From: Singulisphaera sp. GP187
Lineage (GTDB): Bacteria > Planctomycetota > Planctomycetia > Gemmatales > Gemmataceae
DNA length: 64,000 nucleotides
Direction of reading: 5' to 3'
Assembly: GCA_945868575.1 (NCBI GenBank)
Contig: CAMBMH010000001.1
Span: 22,598 to 86,597 of the forward strand
Numbering within the stretch: position 1 is the first letter of the stretch; every line of letters begins with the position of its first letter. A program made the translations under genes and the position numbers. Below the pieces are notes generated by a model. It did not search any database. It saw nothing but the letters and a program-made list of their open reading frames with translations, and had not been told where the DNA came from. This document shows, in pieces, positions 1-8,177 of the stretch.

Positions 1-362
1 CCGAGATATCGAAACACCTTCCACAGACTTGCCATTACAAGTGTGGGAAGGGGTGATTTGTCGGAATAAAATTTTCCATCTATCTGCATAAGGTCGAGCG
101 TTCCCCGCTTGGCAAGAACCTCGCTACGGGGATCGTAAGGATTGGGAATTCCTGGTTTGGGACCATTCGGAAAGACAAACATCGAATCATCCATTGCCCA
201 TGTGTTCCGTTCGGCAACGGACTCCACAGAGGCCAATCGACTCCCGTCATTCCAGGAACCCGCATAAGGATGGCTCAAAATGCCTCCCACGAAGAATGTT
301 CCCAAAAACACAATCGCAATCGATTTCAAGGAAGGATAAAGCGAGCGGGGTCTGTCATTCAT
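1..362 (-). CDS. Membrane protein, N-terminal part (runs off left edge)
   Basis: This is an open reading frame of about 120 codons with no stop before the window edge. It starts at the ATG at 362, which overlaps the stop of the upstream phosphatase gene by 8 nt, so translation is probably coupled. The visible protein has a short basic N-terminus, a hydrophobic segment at about residues 14-33, then NDGSRLASVESVAERNTW and later DGKFYSDKSPLP. From memory, this pattern resembles the first periplasmic loop of polytopic PMT/ArnT-like (GT39-type) proteins. That assignment is inference, because the membrane core lies outside the window. Function is not proven. Confidence 0.7.
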   Translation of the reverse strand, partial: MNDRPRSLYPSLKSIAIVFLGTFFVGGILSHPYAGSWNDGSRLASVESVAERNTWAMDDSMFVFPNGPKPGIPNPYDPRSEVLAKRGTLDLMQIDGKFYSDKSPLPTLVMASLWKVFRYL

Positions 363-1755
363 CAGCGCATCCCAATCCTTCTAGTAGATAATCCCGGAAA
401 CCAGTCATTGGGATTTCCGGACGATCGGTCAAACCTTTGCTGCCTATCCAAACAGGCCGATCCAAAGGGTCGGGACAAGCGATTCCATGGCTTCCCTTAA
501 CCAGGGAAGGATTTAGGGGAATGATGTCAAACAATGTTCGGAAACCCATTTTTTTGGCCAGCAGTCGCCTTACTATGCGCACCATGGGAAAGCGCAATTG
601 GGGATCAACAAAGAGTTCACATGGGTCGTAGCCCGGTTTGCGGTGAATGTCGATCGTTCTGGCAAAATCCGGGGCCCTTTTGTCATCCAGCCAATAGGGA
701 TAAGCGAACCAGCTGTCATTTTTGGCAATCAGCACGATTTCACCAGACCTTGGATGGTCGAGGCCAAGGGCTTTGCGATCCGAACCGACCAATGTCTGAG
801 CAACTCCGGGGATATTTCCCAAAAGATCCCGGGTCACGGGAATGTCCTCCGCATCCCGAACATAAACATGGGCCAGCTGATGGTCCACAACCGCAAAGGC
901 GCGGCTCTGGTAGGTATCGAGCGTCTCCCCAAAGGGTCCATCACGAACTTCCAGCATTCCACGCTTTCGAAGTTCCAGGTTGGGAAGGCAATGATTTGGA
1001 GTATCCAGATGCCCGTATTCTGAAATGACCCAAGGCCTTGCTCCCACCTTTTCGCAGGCATCGATCAGAATTCCAATGGTCCGATCCAGTTCCCCCATTA
1101 GCTTTGGCATATCGGAACCTGAAGGGCCAAACCTTTGCGGATCGTAATCAAGGTGGGGAAGATAGACAAACATGAGGTCGGGACGATCCCGCTCAAGGTG
1201 CCAGGCTGCGGCTCGGGCGATCCATTCCGTGGATGGGAGTCCGGCCCGGGGCCCCCAAAAACTGGGAAAGGGAAAAGAACCAACCGAGTTTTCTACCTCA
1301 TCGGGAAATGGATTGGGAGAACCGGTTATGCCAAAGCGCTTGTCTCCATCAGAACCATACCAAGGCTTGGGTGTAAGCGAAAAGTTAACCTTTGCCCCCT
1401 GATTAAACCACCAAAAGATCTTGCTTGTGCGTACTTTGCGACCCTGGATGGATGCCCGTTTTTTGAAGGTTTCGTAAACAGGTTCCGCCTCAATCAGGCG
1501 GTTGGATTGCTGCCAAAAGCGGACCTCGGCCGTGTCCCGGAAAAACCAGCCATTGCCGACGACTCCATGTTCGGAGGGGAGCTTGCCTGTTAACAGGGTG
1601 GCCTGGGCGGTGCAGGTTACCGCGGGCCAAACCTCCCCCATGCGAGTCAAGCCCTGGCTTGTTGCCAGTTTCTGGAGACTGGGAGCAAGGGAAAGCCACC
1701 TGGAGGTAAGCCCTACGGCGTTGATAACAACAATAGGAGCGACCGATTCACTCAT
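355..1755 (-). CDS. Alkaline-phosphatase superfamily phosphodiesterase / nucleotide pyrophosphatase-like protein
   Basis: 466 aa. The family hydrolyses phosphodiester or pyrophosphate bonds with a Thr/Ser nucleophile and two metal ions. The N-terminus has PIVVINAVGLTSR, and PAVTCTAQATLLTGK carries the likely nucleophile Thr at about residues 44-57. Further candidate metal ligands are in YLPHLDYDPQ, VISEYGHLD and DHQLAHVYV. There is no signal peptide, so it is probably cytoplasmic. The ATG overlaps the stop of the upstream sigma-factor gene by 4 nt (ATGA), and the 3' end overlaps the next membrane-protein gene by 8 nt, so the three genes form a tight operon. The substrate cannot be told from the sequence. 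Confidence 0.85.
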   Translation of the reverse strand: MSESVAPIVVINAVGLTSRWLSLAPSLQKLATSQGLTRMGEVWPAVTCTAQATLLTGKLPSEHGVVGNGWFFRDTAEVRFWQQSNRLIEAEPVYETFKKRASIQGRKVRTSKIFWWFNQGAKVNFSLTPKPWYGSDGDKRFGITGSPNPFPDEVENSVGSFPFPSFWGPRAGLPSTEWIARAAAWHLERDRPDLMFVYLPHLDYDPQRFGPSGSDMPKLMGELDRTIGILIDACEKVGARPWVISEYGHLDTPNHCLPNLELRKRGMLEVRDGPFGETLDTYQSRAFAVVDHQLAHVYVRDAEDIPVTRDLLGNIPGVAQTLVGSDRKALGLDHPRSGEIVLIAKNDSWFAYPYWLDDKRAPDFARTIDIHRKPGYDPCELFVDPQLRFPMVRIVRRLLAKKMGFRTLFDIIPLNPSLVKGSHGIACPDPLDRPVWIGSKGLTDRPEIPMTGFRDYLLEGLGCADE

Positions 1756-2291
1756 TCGCCGATTCCTTTGGTTGAGCTTTGTTGCAGTTTTAACGAAAGG
1801 GCATCAAGCCCCCGATGAATTAGCTTGGGAACCCGGTCCGCGGGAATCTTTAATCTGGCCGATATTTCCAAATGGGACAGTCCATCTACCAACTTTAGAG
1901 CAAGAACCTGACTTTGGGCCGGGGACAGATCATCGAGGATGGATGGAGTTTCGCGTACAAGCCTTCGAAGGTGATCCTGCTCCAGGAGGTATCCACCGTG
2001 ACTTTGTTGGGAAGCCCTTGCCCGGACATATCGGTGGGCCAAACCAATCAGCCATGCATCAAGGCCCGAAGACCCATCAAACCGCCCAAGGAGTTCAAAA
2101 TTATCCCGGGTAAGTTCATGGAGAAAGCCCGCAAGCCGTTGGATTCCCTTCTGGGAGTTTGGCGGCGGGGCGGGGTCGAATTGATCCAAAACCTGGGTCA
2201 ATCTTGGGGCGAAACGGACCAGAAAATCGTCCCAGGCGCCAATTTCGTGGCGAAGAATCCTTGGAATCAGGCCGTCTTCAACAGAGCTCAT
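1752..2291 (-). CDS. Sigma-70 family (ECF-like) RNA polymerase sigma factor
   Basis: 179 aa. The C-terminal third matches sigma region 4: LSPAQSQVLALKLVDGLSHL, followed by an HTH (EISARLKIPADRVPKLIHRG). The N-terminal half, with RFAPRLTQVLDQF and a helix around LDAWLIGLAHRYVRARA, fits region 2, though it is divergent. It would direct RNA polymerase to a small promoter set. It is the first gene of an operon with the phosphodiesterase and the membrane protein; its stop overlaps the next start by 4 nt, so it may control or accompany those genes. No anti-sigma factor is visible. It could also be a sigma-like regulator with reduced promoter melting. Confidence 0.8.
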   Translation of the reverse strand: MSSVEDGLIPRILRHEIGAWDDFLVRFAPRLTQVLDQFDPAPPPNSQKGIQRLAGFLHELTRDNFELLGRFDGSSGLDAWLIGLAHRYVRARASQQSHGGYLLEQDHLRRLVRETPSILDDLSPAQSQVLALKLVDGLSHLEISARLKIPADRVPKLIHRGLDALSLKLQQSSTKGIGE

Positions 2292-2449
2292 GACATCCGT
2301 TCCTTTGGATTCCCATTAGCCCGATCATCCATTTGCATCAAATGATGAGGCAAAAACCCGGACTTGGGCCACATCCTTTGATAAGTTTATCCTTTTGGCG
2401 GCACAAGCCGGATTTGGCCCCTTGGGGGCGCTATAGGGAGTGATGGACC

Positions 2450-3694
2450 ATGAGTCTGGATACGGCGGGCGACCCTTGGTTTCAGGATCTTTTTGCGGAA
2501 CGCATTGGTGGGGCCAATTACGGCAAAGACACCAAAATCTACAAATTTGAAAAGATCAAAAGGGCCAAGCGCGCTGCCCTGGCCGCCCACCCCGAACGCC
2601 AACTCCTCGATTTCGGCATTGGCGAAAACGATGACATGGCGGCGCCAATCGTCCGCCTATCGCTCAAAACCGAAGTGGACAAGAACGAAAACCGTGGCTA
2701 TGCGGACAACGGCATCCAGGATTACAAACAGGCCGCTGCCGAATTCATGCAAAAAACCTTCGGGGTCACGCTCGACCCTGTCACCGAAATCAACCACGCC
2801 ATCGGTAGCAAACCAGCCTACGCCATGCTTCCAGGTTGCTTCATCAATCCCGGCGATGTGACCCTCATGACCGTTCCGGGATACCCGGTGGCTGGAACCC
2901 ATACCCGTTATTTCGGAGGAACGGTCCACCCCTTGCCCCTTCGGGCGGAAAACGGGTTTTTCCCTGATCTCGACGGCATCCCAGAGGATATCCGCCGAAA
3001 AGCCAAGCTGATGGTGATCAACTATCCCAACAGCCCAACAGGCGCCACCGCCACCCGGGACTTTTACAAAAAGGTCATCGAATTCGCCCATAAAAACCGG
3101 ATCCTCATCGTCCAGGATGCGGCGCACATCATGCTCAGCTATGATGGCCCCCCATTGAGTTTCCTTCAGGTCGAAGGGGCAAAGGAAGTTGGCGTTGAAG
3201 TCCACTCCATGTCAAAGGGCTTCAACATGATCGGGTGGCGCCTTGGATTTGTCGCCGGTCACGCAAAGATTGTCCAGGCTTTTGCCGACTTCAAGGACAA
3301 CTCCGACTCCGGCCAGTTCATGGCGATTCAAAAAGCAGCGGCGTTGGCACTGCGCAATCCGCAAATCGCGGATGATGTCCGTGAAAAATATCGCAGACGA
3401 CTTCAAAAACTGGTGAAAGCCCTCAAGCAGGTCGGTTTTGAGGCAGAAATGCCTAATGGAACCTACTTTCTTTATGTGAAAACGCCAAAGGCATGTTCCA
3501 CCATGTCTTTTGCCAATGCGGAGGAAGCATCACAATTCCTGATCACCGAACAATCGGTATGTTGTGTGCCTTGGGATGATGCGGGTGCGCACCTTCGTTT
3601 TTCGGTGACCTATATTGCGGAAACGGAAGCGGCCGAGGATGCCCTAATGAAAGAGACAGTGGGTCGTTTGGGCGCCTTGGGACTCCGGTTTTAG
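2450..3694 (+). CDS. dapL: LL-diaminopimelate aminotransferase (DapL)
   Basis: 414 aa, the usual family length. DapL converts tetrahydrodipicolinate directly to LL-diaminopimelate, with glutamate as amino donor, for lysine and peptidoglycan synthesis. It is a fold-type I PLP enzyme: the Schiff-base lysine is K256 in VHSMSKGFNMIGWRLGF, with NYPNSPTG at 191-198, VQDAAH near 222 and the phosphate/carboxylate Arg in GWRLGF. YKFEKIKRAKRAA and NRGYADNGIQDYK are typical of DapL. The ATG at 2450 follows an AGGGAG at about 2435-2440. Its stop overlaps the convergent gene by 4 nt. Asd at 38.8 kb supplies an earlier step of the same pathway. Confidence 0.95.
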   Translation: MSLDTAGDPWFQDLFAERIGGANYGKDTKIYKFEKIKRAKRAALAAHPERQLLDFGIGENDDMAAPIVRLSLKTEVDKNENRGYADNGIQDYKQAAAEFMQKTFGVTLDPVTEINHAIGSKPAYAMLPGCFINPGDVTLMTVPGYPVAGTHTRYFGGTVHPLPLRAENGFFPDLDGIPEDIRRKAKLMVINYPNSPTGATATRDFYKKVIEFAHKNRILIVQDAAHIMLSYDGPPLSFLQVEGAKEVGVEVHSMSKGFNMIGWRLGFVAGHAKIVQAFADFKDNSDSGQFMAIQKAAALALRNPQIADDVREKYRRRLQKLVKALKQVGFEAEMPNGTYFLYVKTPKACSTMSFANAEEASQFLITEQSVCCVPWDDAGAHLRFSVTYIAETEAAEDALMKETVGRLGALGLRF

Positions 3695-5226
3695 TCTCTT
3701 TGCACCTTCAGATATTTTGCCCCGTCGATAAGAGGCATTAAGAGCTCCCTAAGGGAATGGTCCGGGTACAGAATCCAAGGCCATTCCCTGTTTGTTGCCA
3801 AACGGTTGGAGGCGCGAGCCAAAACAGAACCGCGAATTAAATTATCCAGTTCCCGATAGCGTTCCGCCGCTTCCCCATGAATTTGCCAGAGTAGATTTTT
3901 TGCCCGGATCCGTTTTTGGGCCCCGTCCAATTCTTCCGACCGGCGAAGGGCAAGCCACTCCCCAAGCAACCCGCTTTCAATTCCTGTTTCCCCGGTGAAT
4001 CGGTCCGGGTTCCACCAGAGCTGTCGCATTTTCATTCGCAGGTCTTTTTCATCTTCATGAGCCACCCTTGGCAGCGGAAGGCGCAAGGTTGCCGTAACCA
4101 GCGCATATCCCGGCGGCTCCATTCCTATCCAATCCCTACCCACCTGATCGGTGACCTGATCGTAGATCGCCCCACCCAATCCATGAACAAAAATGTCGCA
4201 CAAAAACCATCGCATATAAAGCGTGTTTGTGAGGGCCCTTGGCCGCAATCCCAATCCCGAGTCCCGCAAAAGATCCAACCAATTGTCCGACCTGTCAGGA
4301 TCCAGCTTGATTAAATCTTCGCCGGCGGCGCCCCCAAGAACCAAAACGCCGTTGCGCAGGGCAATCCAGAGGGGCCGCCTGAAATTTTTTCCCTTTTCAA
4401 GGATCCAAAATGGGGCCTCTTGCCAATCTCCCTCATTTTTTAGATCGGCCATCGGCTGTCCGGGATTGGATATCCCGTTTTTGTCCCTGTAGGAGCGTAG
4501 CGCCCTATTATGGAGGGTGGCAAAGCGGCCAATATCGCGGAGCATACACCCGACAAATTTGTAAAATGATGGGGTTTGAACCAGCGCGGACTGGAAGATA
4601 TCCGGGAGTTCCAGTCCCAAAGCCATTTGCCCTTTTTGTCTGAGGTCCGTGTTGAAACGGCTTAAGGAATTGGATTCTCCAGATAATGAGGAGCGCATTA
4701 AAGGCAATATCAATTTCTCGCCAACCGGCTCAATCCCCAGTCCATCCCTGAGACTTTTCCAAACTGGATTCCAATCGGCTTGGGAAACAGCCGTTTTGAC
4801 CCGCTCCCAGGGAGCGGCACCCAAACCAAAACCGACTTTGATCCCTGTCCGGGAAAGGTGTTGTCCCGTTCCCATTTCTGGGAACGGAATCCACATTTGT
4901 CGACAAAGGTCACCATCCGCCACCAGGTTGAAGGAAAACCCTCCCACCGCATTGCCAATTCCCTTGGTGGCAAAATATTTCGCCCAAACTCCCGGATGGC
5001 ACATTTCTGGCTGGTGACCGGAAGCCACCCAAGGCCGAGCCAAAAAAGCAGGTTCAAGACCCAAAAGCCCCAAGACTTCCGCTCGCGCCTTGGACCGAAT
5101 TTCGGCCCAGGGGTGCGTAAGCCGGTTAAGTGCCAGCTGATTCTTTTGCAACACCCCGGGGAGGTCCTGGCATCCTGGAATGCAAAGTACCTCTCCATCG
5201 TCTTTTGGGGCGCGGACACCGATCAT
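3691..5226 (-). CDS. Conserved protein of unknown function with a GHQPE-type motif
   Basis: About 511 aa. I prefer the ATG at 5226, because it overlaps the stop of the upstream glycosyltransferase (ATGA), over a TTG start at 5241. No signal peptide or membrane segment is evident. Visible landmarks are WVASGHQPEMCHPGVWAKYF near residue 70, and, in the second half, RPRALTNTLYMRW followed by FVHGLGGAIYDQVTDQ. The GHQP region is weakly reminiscent of BshC (bacillithiol cysteine-adding enzyme), but the rest cannot be matched by eye, so no function is assigned. Coupling to a family 2 glycosyltransferase suggests a role with a sugar-containing product. That is inference only. Confidence 0.8.
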   Translation of the reverse strand: MIGVRAPKDDGEVLCIPGCQDLPGVLQKNQLALNRLTHPWAEIRSKARAEVLGLLGLEPAFLARPWVASGHQPEMCHPGVWAKYFATKGIGNAVGGFSFNLVADGDLCRQMWIPFPEMGTGQHLSRTGIKVGFGLGAAPWERVKTAVSQADWNPVWKSLRDGLGIEPVGEKLILPLMRSSLSGESNSLSRFNTDLRQKGQMALGLELPDIFQSALVQTPSFYKFVGCMLRDIGRFATLHNRALRSYRDKNGISNPGQPMADLKNEGDWQEAPFWILEKGKNFRRPLWIALRNGVLVLGGAAGEDLIKLDPDRSDNWLDLLRDSGLGLRPRALTNTLYMRWFLCDIFVHGLGGAIYDQVTDQVGRDWIGMEPPGYALVTATLRLPLPRVAHEDEKDLRMKMRQLWWNPDRFTGETGIESGLLGEWLALRRSEELDGAQKRIRAKNLLWQIHGEAAERYRELDNLIRGSVLARASNRLATNREWPWILYPDHSLRELLMPLIDGAKYLKVQRD

Positions 5227-5990
5227 CCGCAAAATCCGCAAGGGGACGAGGGAACAAGGATCCCGGAACAGGATTCGATTGCAAAAGGACTACAAGCTCC
5301 CATTTCAAGGTCGAGAATTTGCCGGTAGTAGGCCATTCGGGCCTCTGCCTGATCAAGATGGGCACCAAAACTTCGGTTTGGATCGAGGTAAATTCTTGGT
5401 ACCGCAACCTCTTTTATGGACAACCCGGCACGCACAGCCTGTACCCAAAGCTGGATCGGCATCGCATATCCCAACTCGGTAATATTCAGGCGTTTGAGCC
5501 CTTCCACACGATACGCCTTGAACCCGCAAAACGCATCAGAAAGAGAAAGCCCCAACTTTTCATTGAGTTCCTGGGTGATTATGTGGTTGATCCGTCTTCG
5601 ATCCCCGGGAACCAATGTGTCCTTTTCATGGTGCCTTAGATAGCGGCTCCCCGAAGAAATGTCGCAGTTATCCAGGGCATGGACAAGCTTGGTAAGGTAG
5701 ACCGGGTCGTGCTGACCATCAGCGTCAATCGTGATGAGCGCCTCATAGCCCCCGGAAATCGCATGATGAAATGCCGTCGCCAAAGCTGCCCCGTACCCCA
5801 TGTTTTTCGGGTGCGTAAGGATGCCGATGGAGGGAACTTTCAAAAGCTCGGAGGCTGTTTCATCCGTTGAACCATCATTTATGGCAATTATGTCCACATC
5901 CCGACCCGGAAGGTGTTCGCGGATTCCGCGAACCACCCCATCGACCGATGCCCCATCGTTATATACCGGGAGAGCCACCAGAGTTTTCAA
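5223..5990 (-). CDS. Family 2 glycosyltransferase (polyprenol-phosphate sugar synthase-like)
   Basis: 255 aa GT-A fold protein. LVALPVYNDG opens the nucleotide-sugar domain, IIAINDGSTDET follows, and ITIDADGQHDP contains the DXD-type metal-binding acidic residues (about 90-100). GYGAALATAFHHA is typical of DPM1/DPG-synthase-like enzymes, which move a sugar from an NDP-sugar to a polyprenyl phosphate. There are no C-terminal membrane segments, so the enzyme is probably cytoplasmic or peripheral. The downstream uncharacterised gene starts within its stop codon. The donor sugar and acceptor cannot be deduced. The polytopic membrane protein at 1-362 could be a lipid-sugar-dependent partner, but it lies in another operon. 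Confidence 0.88.
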   Translation of the reverse strand: MKTLVALPVYNDGASVDGVVRGIREHLPGRDVDIIAINDGSTDETASELLKVPSIGILTHPKNMGYGAALATAFHHAISGGYEALITIDADGQHDPVYLTKLVHALDNCDISSGSRYLRHHEKDTLVPGDRRRINHIITQELNEKLGLSLSDAFCGFKAYRVEGLKRLNITELGYAMPIQLWVQAVRAGLSIKEVAVPRIYLDPNRSFGAHLDQAEARMAYYRQILDLEMGACSPFAIESCSGILVPSSPCGFCG

Positions 5991-6059
5991 AGGAAGTCTC
6001 CCGTCCTAAAGGGTTCCGGATTGATCACAATAGTTCATTGGAATTCGACTACAACCATG

Positions 6060-6911
6060 TTAAGAGCCACCGAGGGGAATGTTGTCAATGAGTCTGGTTT
6101 TTCCCAAACGGATGGCACCAAGCACGGTGCAAGGACGCTTTATAACGGCCAAAGGCTGAAAATTGAATGAATCTGCAAAGCCCAGGTAATCTATTGATGC
6201 TTCAGGAGCCAATTCCGAGACCTTTGCCCGCATGGATACTTCCAAAACGGAAGCATTAGTTTCACCTTTTTGAAATAGGTCGACCCCAAATTCCAATGCG
6301 CGAATCAGGGCAGTTGCTTTGGACCGATGGGCTTCGGACAGATATCGATTGCGCGAACTCATCGCCAAACCATCCGATTCCCGGATTGTCGGACAAATGA
6401 CCATTTCCAGGTCAAATCTTAGGTCCCGAACCATCTTGCACAAAAGGGTTGCCTGTTGGGCATCTTTTTGTCCGAAGTACGCCTTGTTAGGTTCGACCAT
6501 TAAAAACAATTTTGTGACAACCGTCGATACGCCCCGAAAATGCCCCGGGCGGGATGCTCCACACCAATAGTTTCCAACCATACCCACATCGACCCAGGTA
6601 TCTGCAGCTTCTGGATAAAGCGTTTCCACCTCGGGGACAAAAATCAGGTTTGCCCCGCGTTCCCGGCATAATTTCAGATCGGCTTCCAATGTTCGGGGAT
6701 AACGGGCAAGGTCCTCATTCGGGCCAAATTGCGTGGGATTAACGAAAATGGAGACTACCGTCCGGGGATTTTCCTTGGCGCTCTGAACCACCAACGCTCC
6801 GTGACCCTCGTGAAGAGCCCCCATTGTGGGAACAAATCCAACATTTTCCCCGCGCAAACGACAATCCGCCCTCCAGCTTCGCAACTCCCTTAGCGTTTTA
6901 ACCACTTCCAT
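6060..6911 (-). CDS. panC: Pantothenate synthetase (pantoate-beta-alanine ligase)
   Basis: 283 aa, normal for the family. It joins pantoate and beta-alanine with ATP to give pantothenate, the coenzyme A precursor. The HIGH-like motif is in FVPTMGALHEGHGALV near residue 30, SIFVNPTQFGPNEDLARYP follows, YFGQKDAQQ is present, and the KMSKS-like element is AMSSRNRYLS near residue 190. The start is the ATG at 6911. It stands alone on the minus strand, 69 nt upstream of the glycosyltransferase gene. CoaD, later in the same pathway, is encoded at 44.7 kb. Confidence 0.96.
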   Translation of the reverse strand: MEVVKTLRELRSWRADCRLRGENVGFVPTMGALHEGHGALVVQSAKENPRTVVSIFVNPTQFGPNEDLARYPRTLEADLKLCRERGANLIFVPEVETLYPEAADTWVDVGMVGNYWCGASRPGHFRGVSTVVTKLFLMVEPNKAYFGQKDAQQATLLCKMVRDLRFDLEMVICPTIRESDGLAMSSRNRYLSEAHRSKATALIRALEFGVDLFQKGETNASVLEVSMRAKVSELAPEASIDYLGFADSFNFQPLAVIKRPCTVLGAIRLGKTRLIDNIPLGGS

Positions 6912-7029
6912 GCTTGGTCCCTGACTTGGAGGCTACTTCCCCCAAACGGTATGCCTAACCAATGTGTCTGGCAAAATTATTGGCAAAGCCTAAGCCTCAC
7001 CCCACCCCAATGGGTGACCCATTGGCCAG

Positions 7030-7689
7030 TTATCGGCATTTTTCCAACTGCATCCTTAGATAGGAGCGTTCCTCCTTTTCTCCGAGGCCCAATTGACCTG
7101 CCAAATCCAAAACCCTGGCCTGGGCCTCTTCGCGTTCTTCAATCTTGGCCACCACCTCAAGCTCAACAAATTTCCCCAGACCGTGCGCCTCATCCAGGCA
7201 AATCACGCAGATTTTGCCATCCTTACCCAATCTCCATGATTCTCGAGTTTTGGAAATCGTCAGCACTGGCAAGAATCCAACGGCCTCCAGCAAAGGCTGA
7301 ATTTCTTCACCAACCACATCGGTTTCTATTTCACGACGAACTTTTGCAGGCCCGGAAAGCTTGGGCCCCTTGTAACAAAGGACCGATCGGCCGTTTGGGG
7401 AAGTCGCATTGGCCAAGTGAGACATTTGATGCGCCACCCCAGTTATGTTTTGGACATCCGTATCGAGTGATCGGGAATTGCTTTGGGTGCGAATACGCAA
7501 GGCCTCCCCGGTCTCGGCAAAGTCGCGGCTGGGATGCCGGTAATAGGTGTCCACCTCCTCCCCTAGCCCCAAAAAGTCCCCGCCCATCTCCTTGATTTTT
7601 TCCCTTAAGGGAGAAAAATCCCCGCAGTGAAACTTCACCTCAACTTCCCAATTCGCACCACCATTGGGCGCACTTGTAGCAATCGCCAT
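7030..7689 (-). CDS. CYTH-domain protein (class IV adenylate cyclase / triphosphatase-like)
   Basis: 219 aa. CYTH enzymes form an eight-stranded tunnel that binds triphosphate and divalent metal. The signature EXEXK appears near the N-terminus as WEVEVKFHCGDF, followed by DTYYRHPSRDF, ALRIRT and a central lysine in LCYKGPKL. REIETDV and late acidic residues in CLDEAHGLGKFVELEVV complete the tunnel pattern. The organisation is closest to the CyaB/thiamine-triphosphatase-like subgroup, but whether the substrate is ATP, thiamine triphosphate or inorganic triphosphate cannot be told. It appears monocistronic. Confidence 0.85.
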   Translation of the reverse strand: MAIATSAPNGGANWEVEVKFHCGDFSPLREKIKEMGGDFLGLGEEVDTYYRHPSRDFAETGEALRIRTQSNSRSLDTDVQNITGVAHQMSHLANATSPNGRSVLCYKGPKLSGPAKVRREIETDVVGEEIQPLLEAVGFLPVLTISKTRESWRLGKDGKICVICLDEAHGLGKFVELEVVAKIEEREEAQARVLDLAGQLGLGEKEERSYLRMQLEKCR

Positions 7690-7812
7690 TTTTGTCTCCC
7701 AACCCTATTTAGGAATGGATCCCGGTCAGAAATTCTTTGGCCCATTCACATAATTGCTTATGATGAGCATTATGGGAACCTATTTTGTTTGAGTCCAAAT
7801 TGAGGAAAAGGC

Positions 7813-8124
7813 ATGTCGAATTGGGTGGATTTGTGTCCGGTCGATGAGATCCCGGAGGGCGAAGGAAAATCCTTCGAGCTAAAAGGAAAAACCATTGGGG
7901 TTTTCAATTCTGAAGGTCAAATCCGCGCCATCGATGATTTTTGTCCCCATATGGGGGCGCCACTTACGGGCGGCCATGTTGAGAATGGGGTGGTAACCTG
8001 CCCTTGGCATGCATGGCGGTTCCGTCTTGAAGATGGTGCATGGGCGGACAATCCGAAAATCAAGATTGGATGTCACAAAACCCAGGTGGTGGATGGTCGC
8101 ATCCAAATTTGTGAACCAGGCTAA
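7813..8124 (+). CDS. Rieske [2Fe-2S] ferredoxin-like protein
   Basis: 103 aa single-domain protein. The two Rieske cluster boxes are present: CPHMGAPL (Cys-X-His) near residue 43 and CPWHAWRF (Cys-X2-His) near residue 65. It resembles NirD or dioxygenase ferredoxin components (WVDLCPVDEIPEGEGKSFEL at the start), so it is a likely cytoplasmic electron carrier. No reductase or oxygenase lies beside it. The next gene is a membrane protein 53 nt downstream on the same strand, possibly in the same transcript. Confidence 0.92.
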   Translation: MSNWVDLCPVDEIPEGEGKSFELKGKTIGVFNSEGQIRAIDDFCPHMGAPLTGGHVENGVVTCPWHAWRFRLEDGAWADNPKIKIGCHKTQVVDGRIQICEPG

Positions 8125-8177
8125 GCCCGAACCGGCCCCTTTGGATACCCTTTACAATTGGGAAAGGATGGTGCCTT

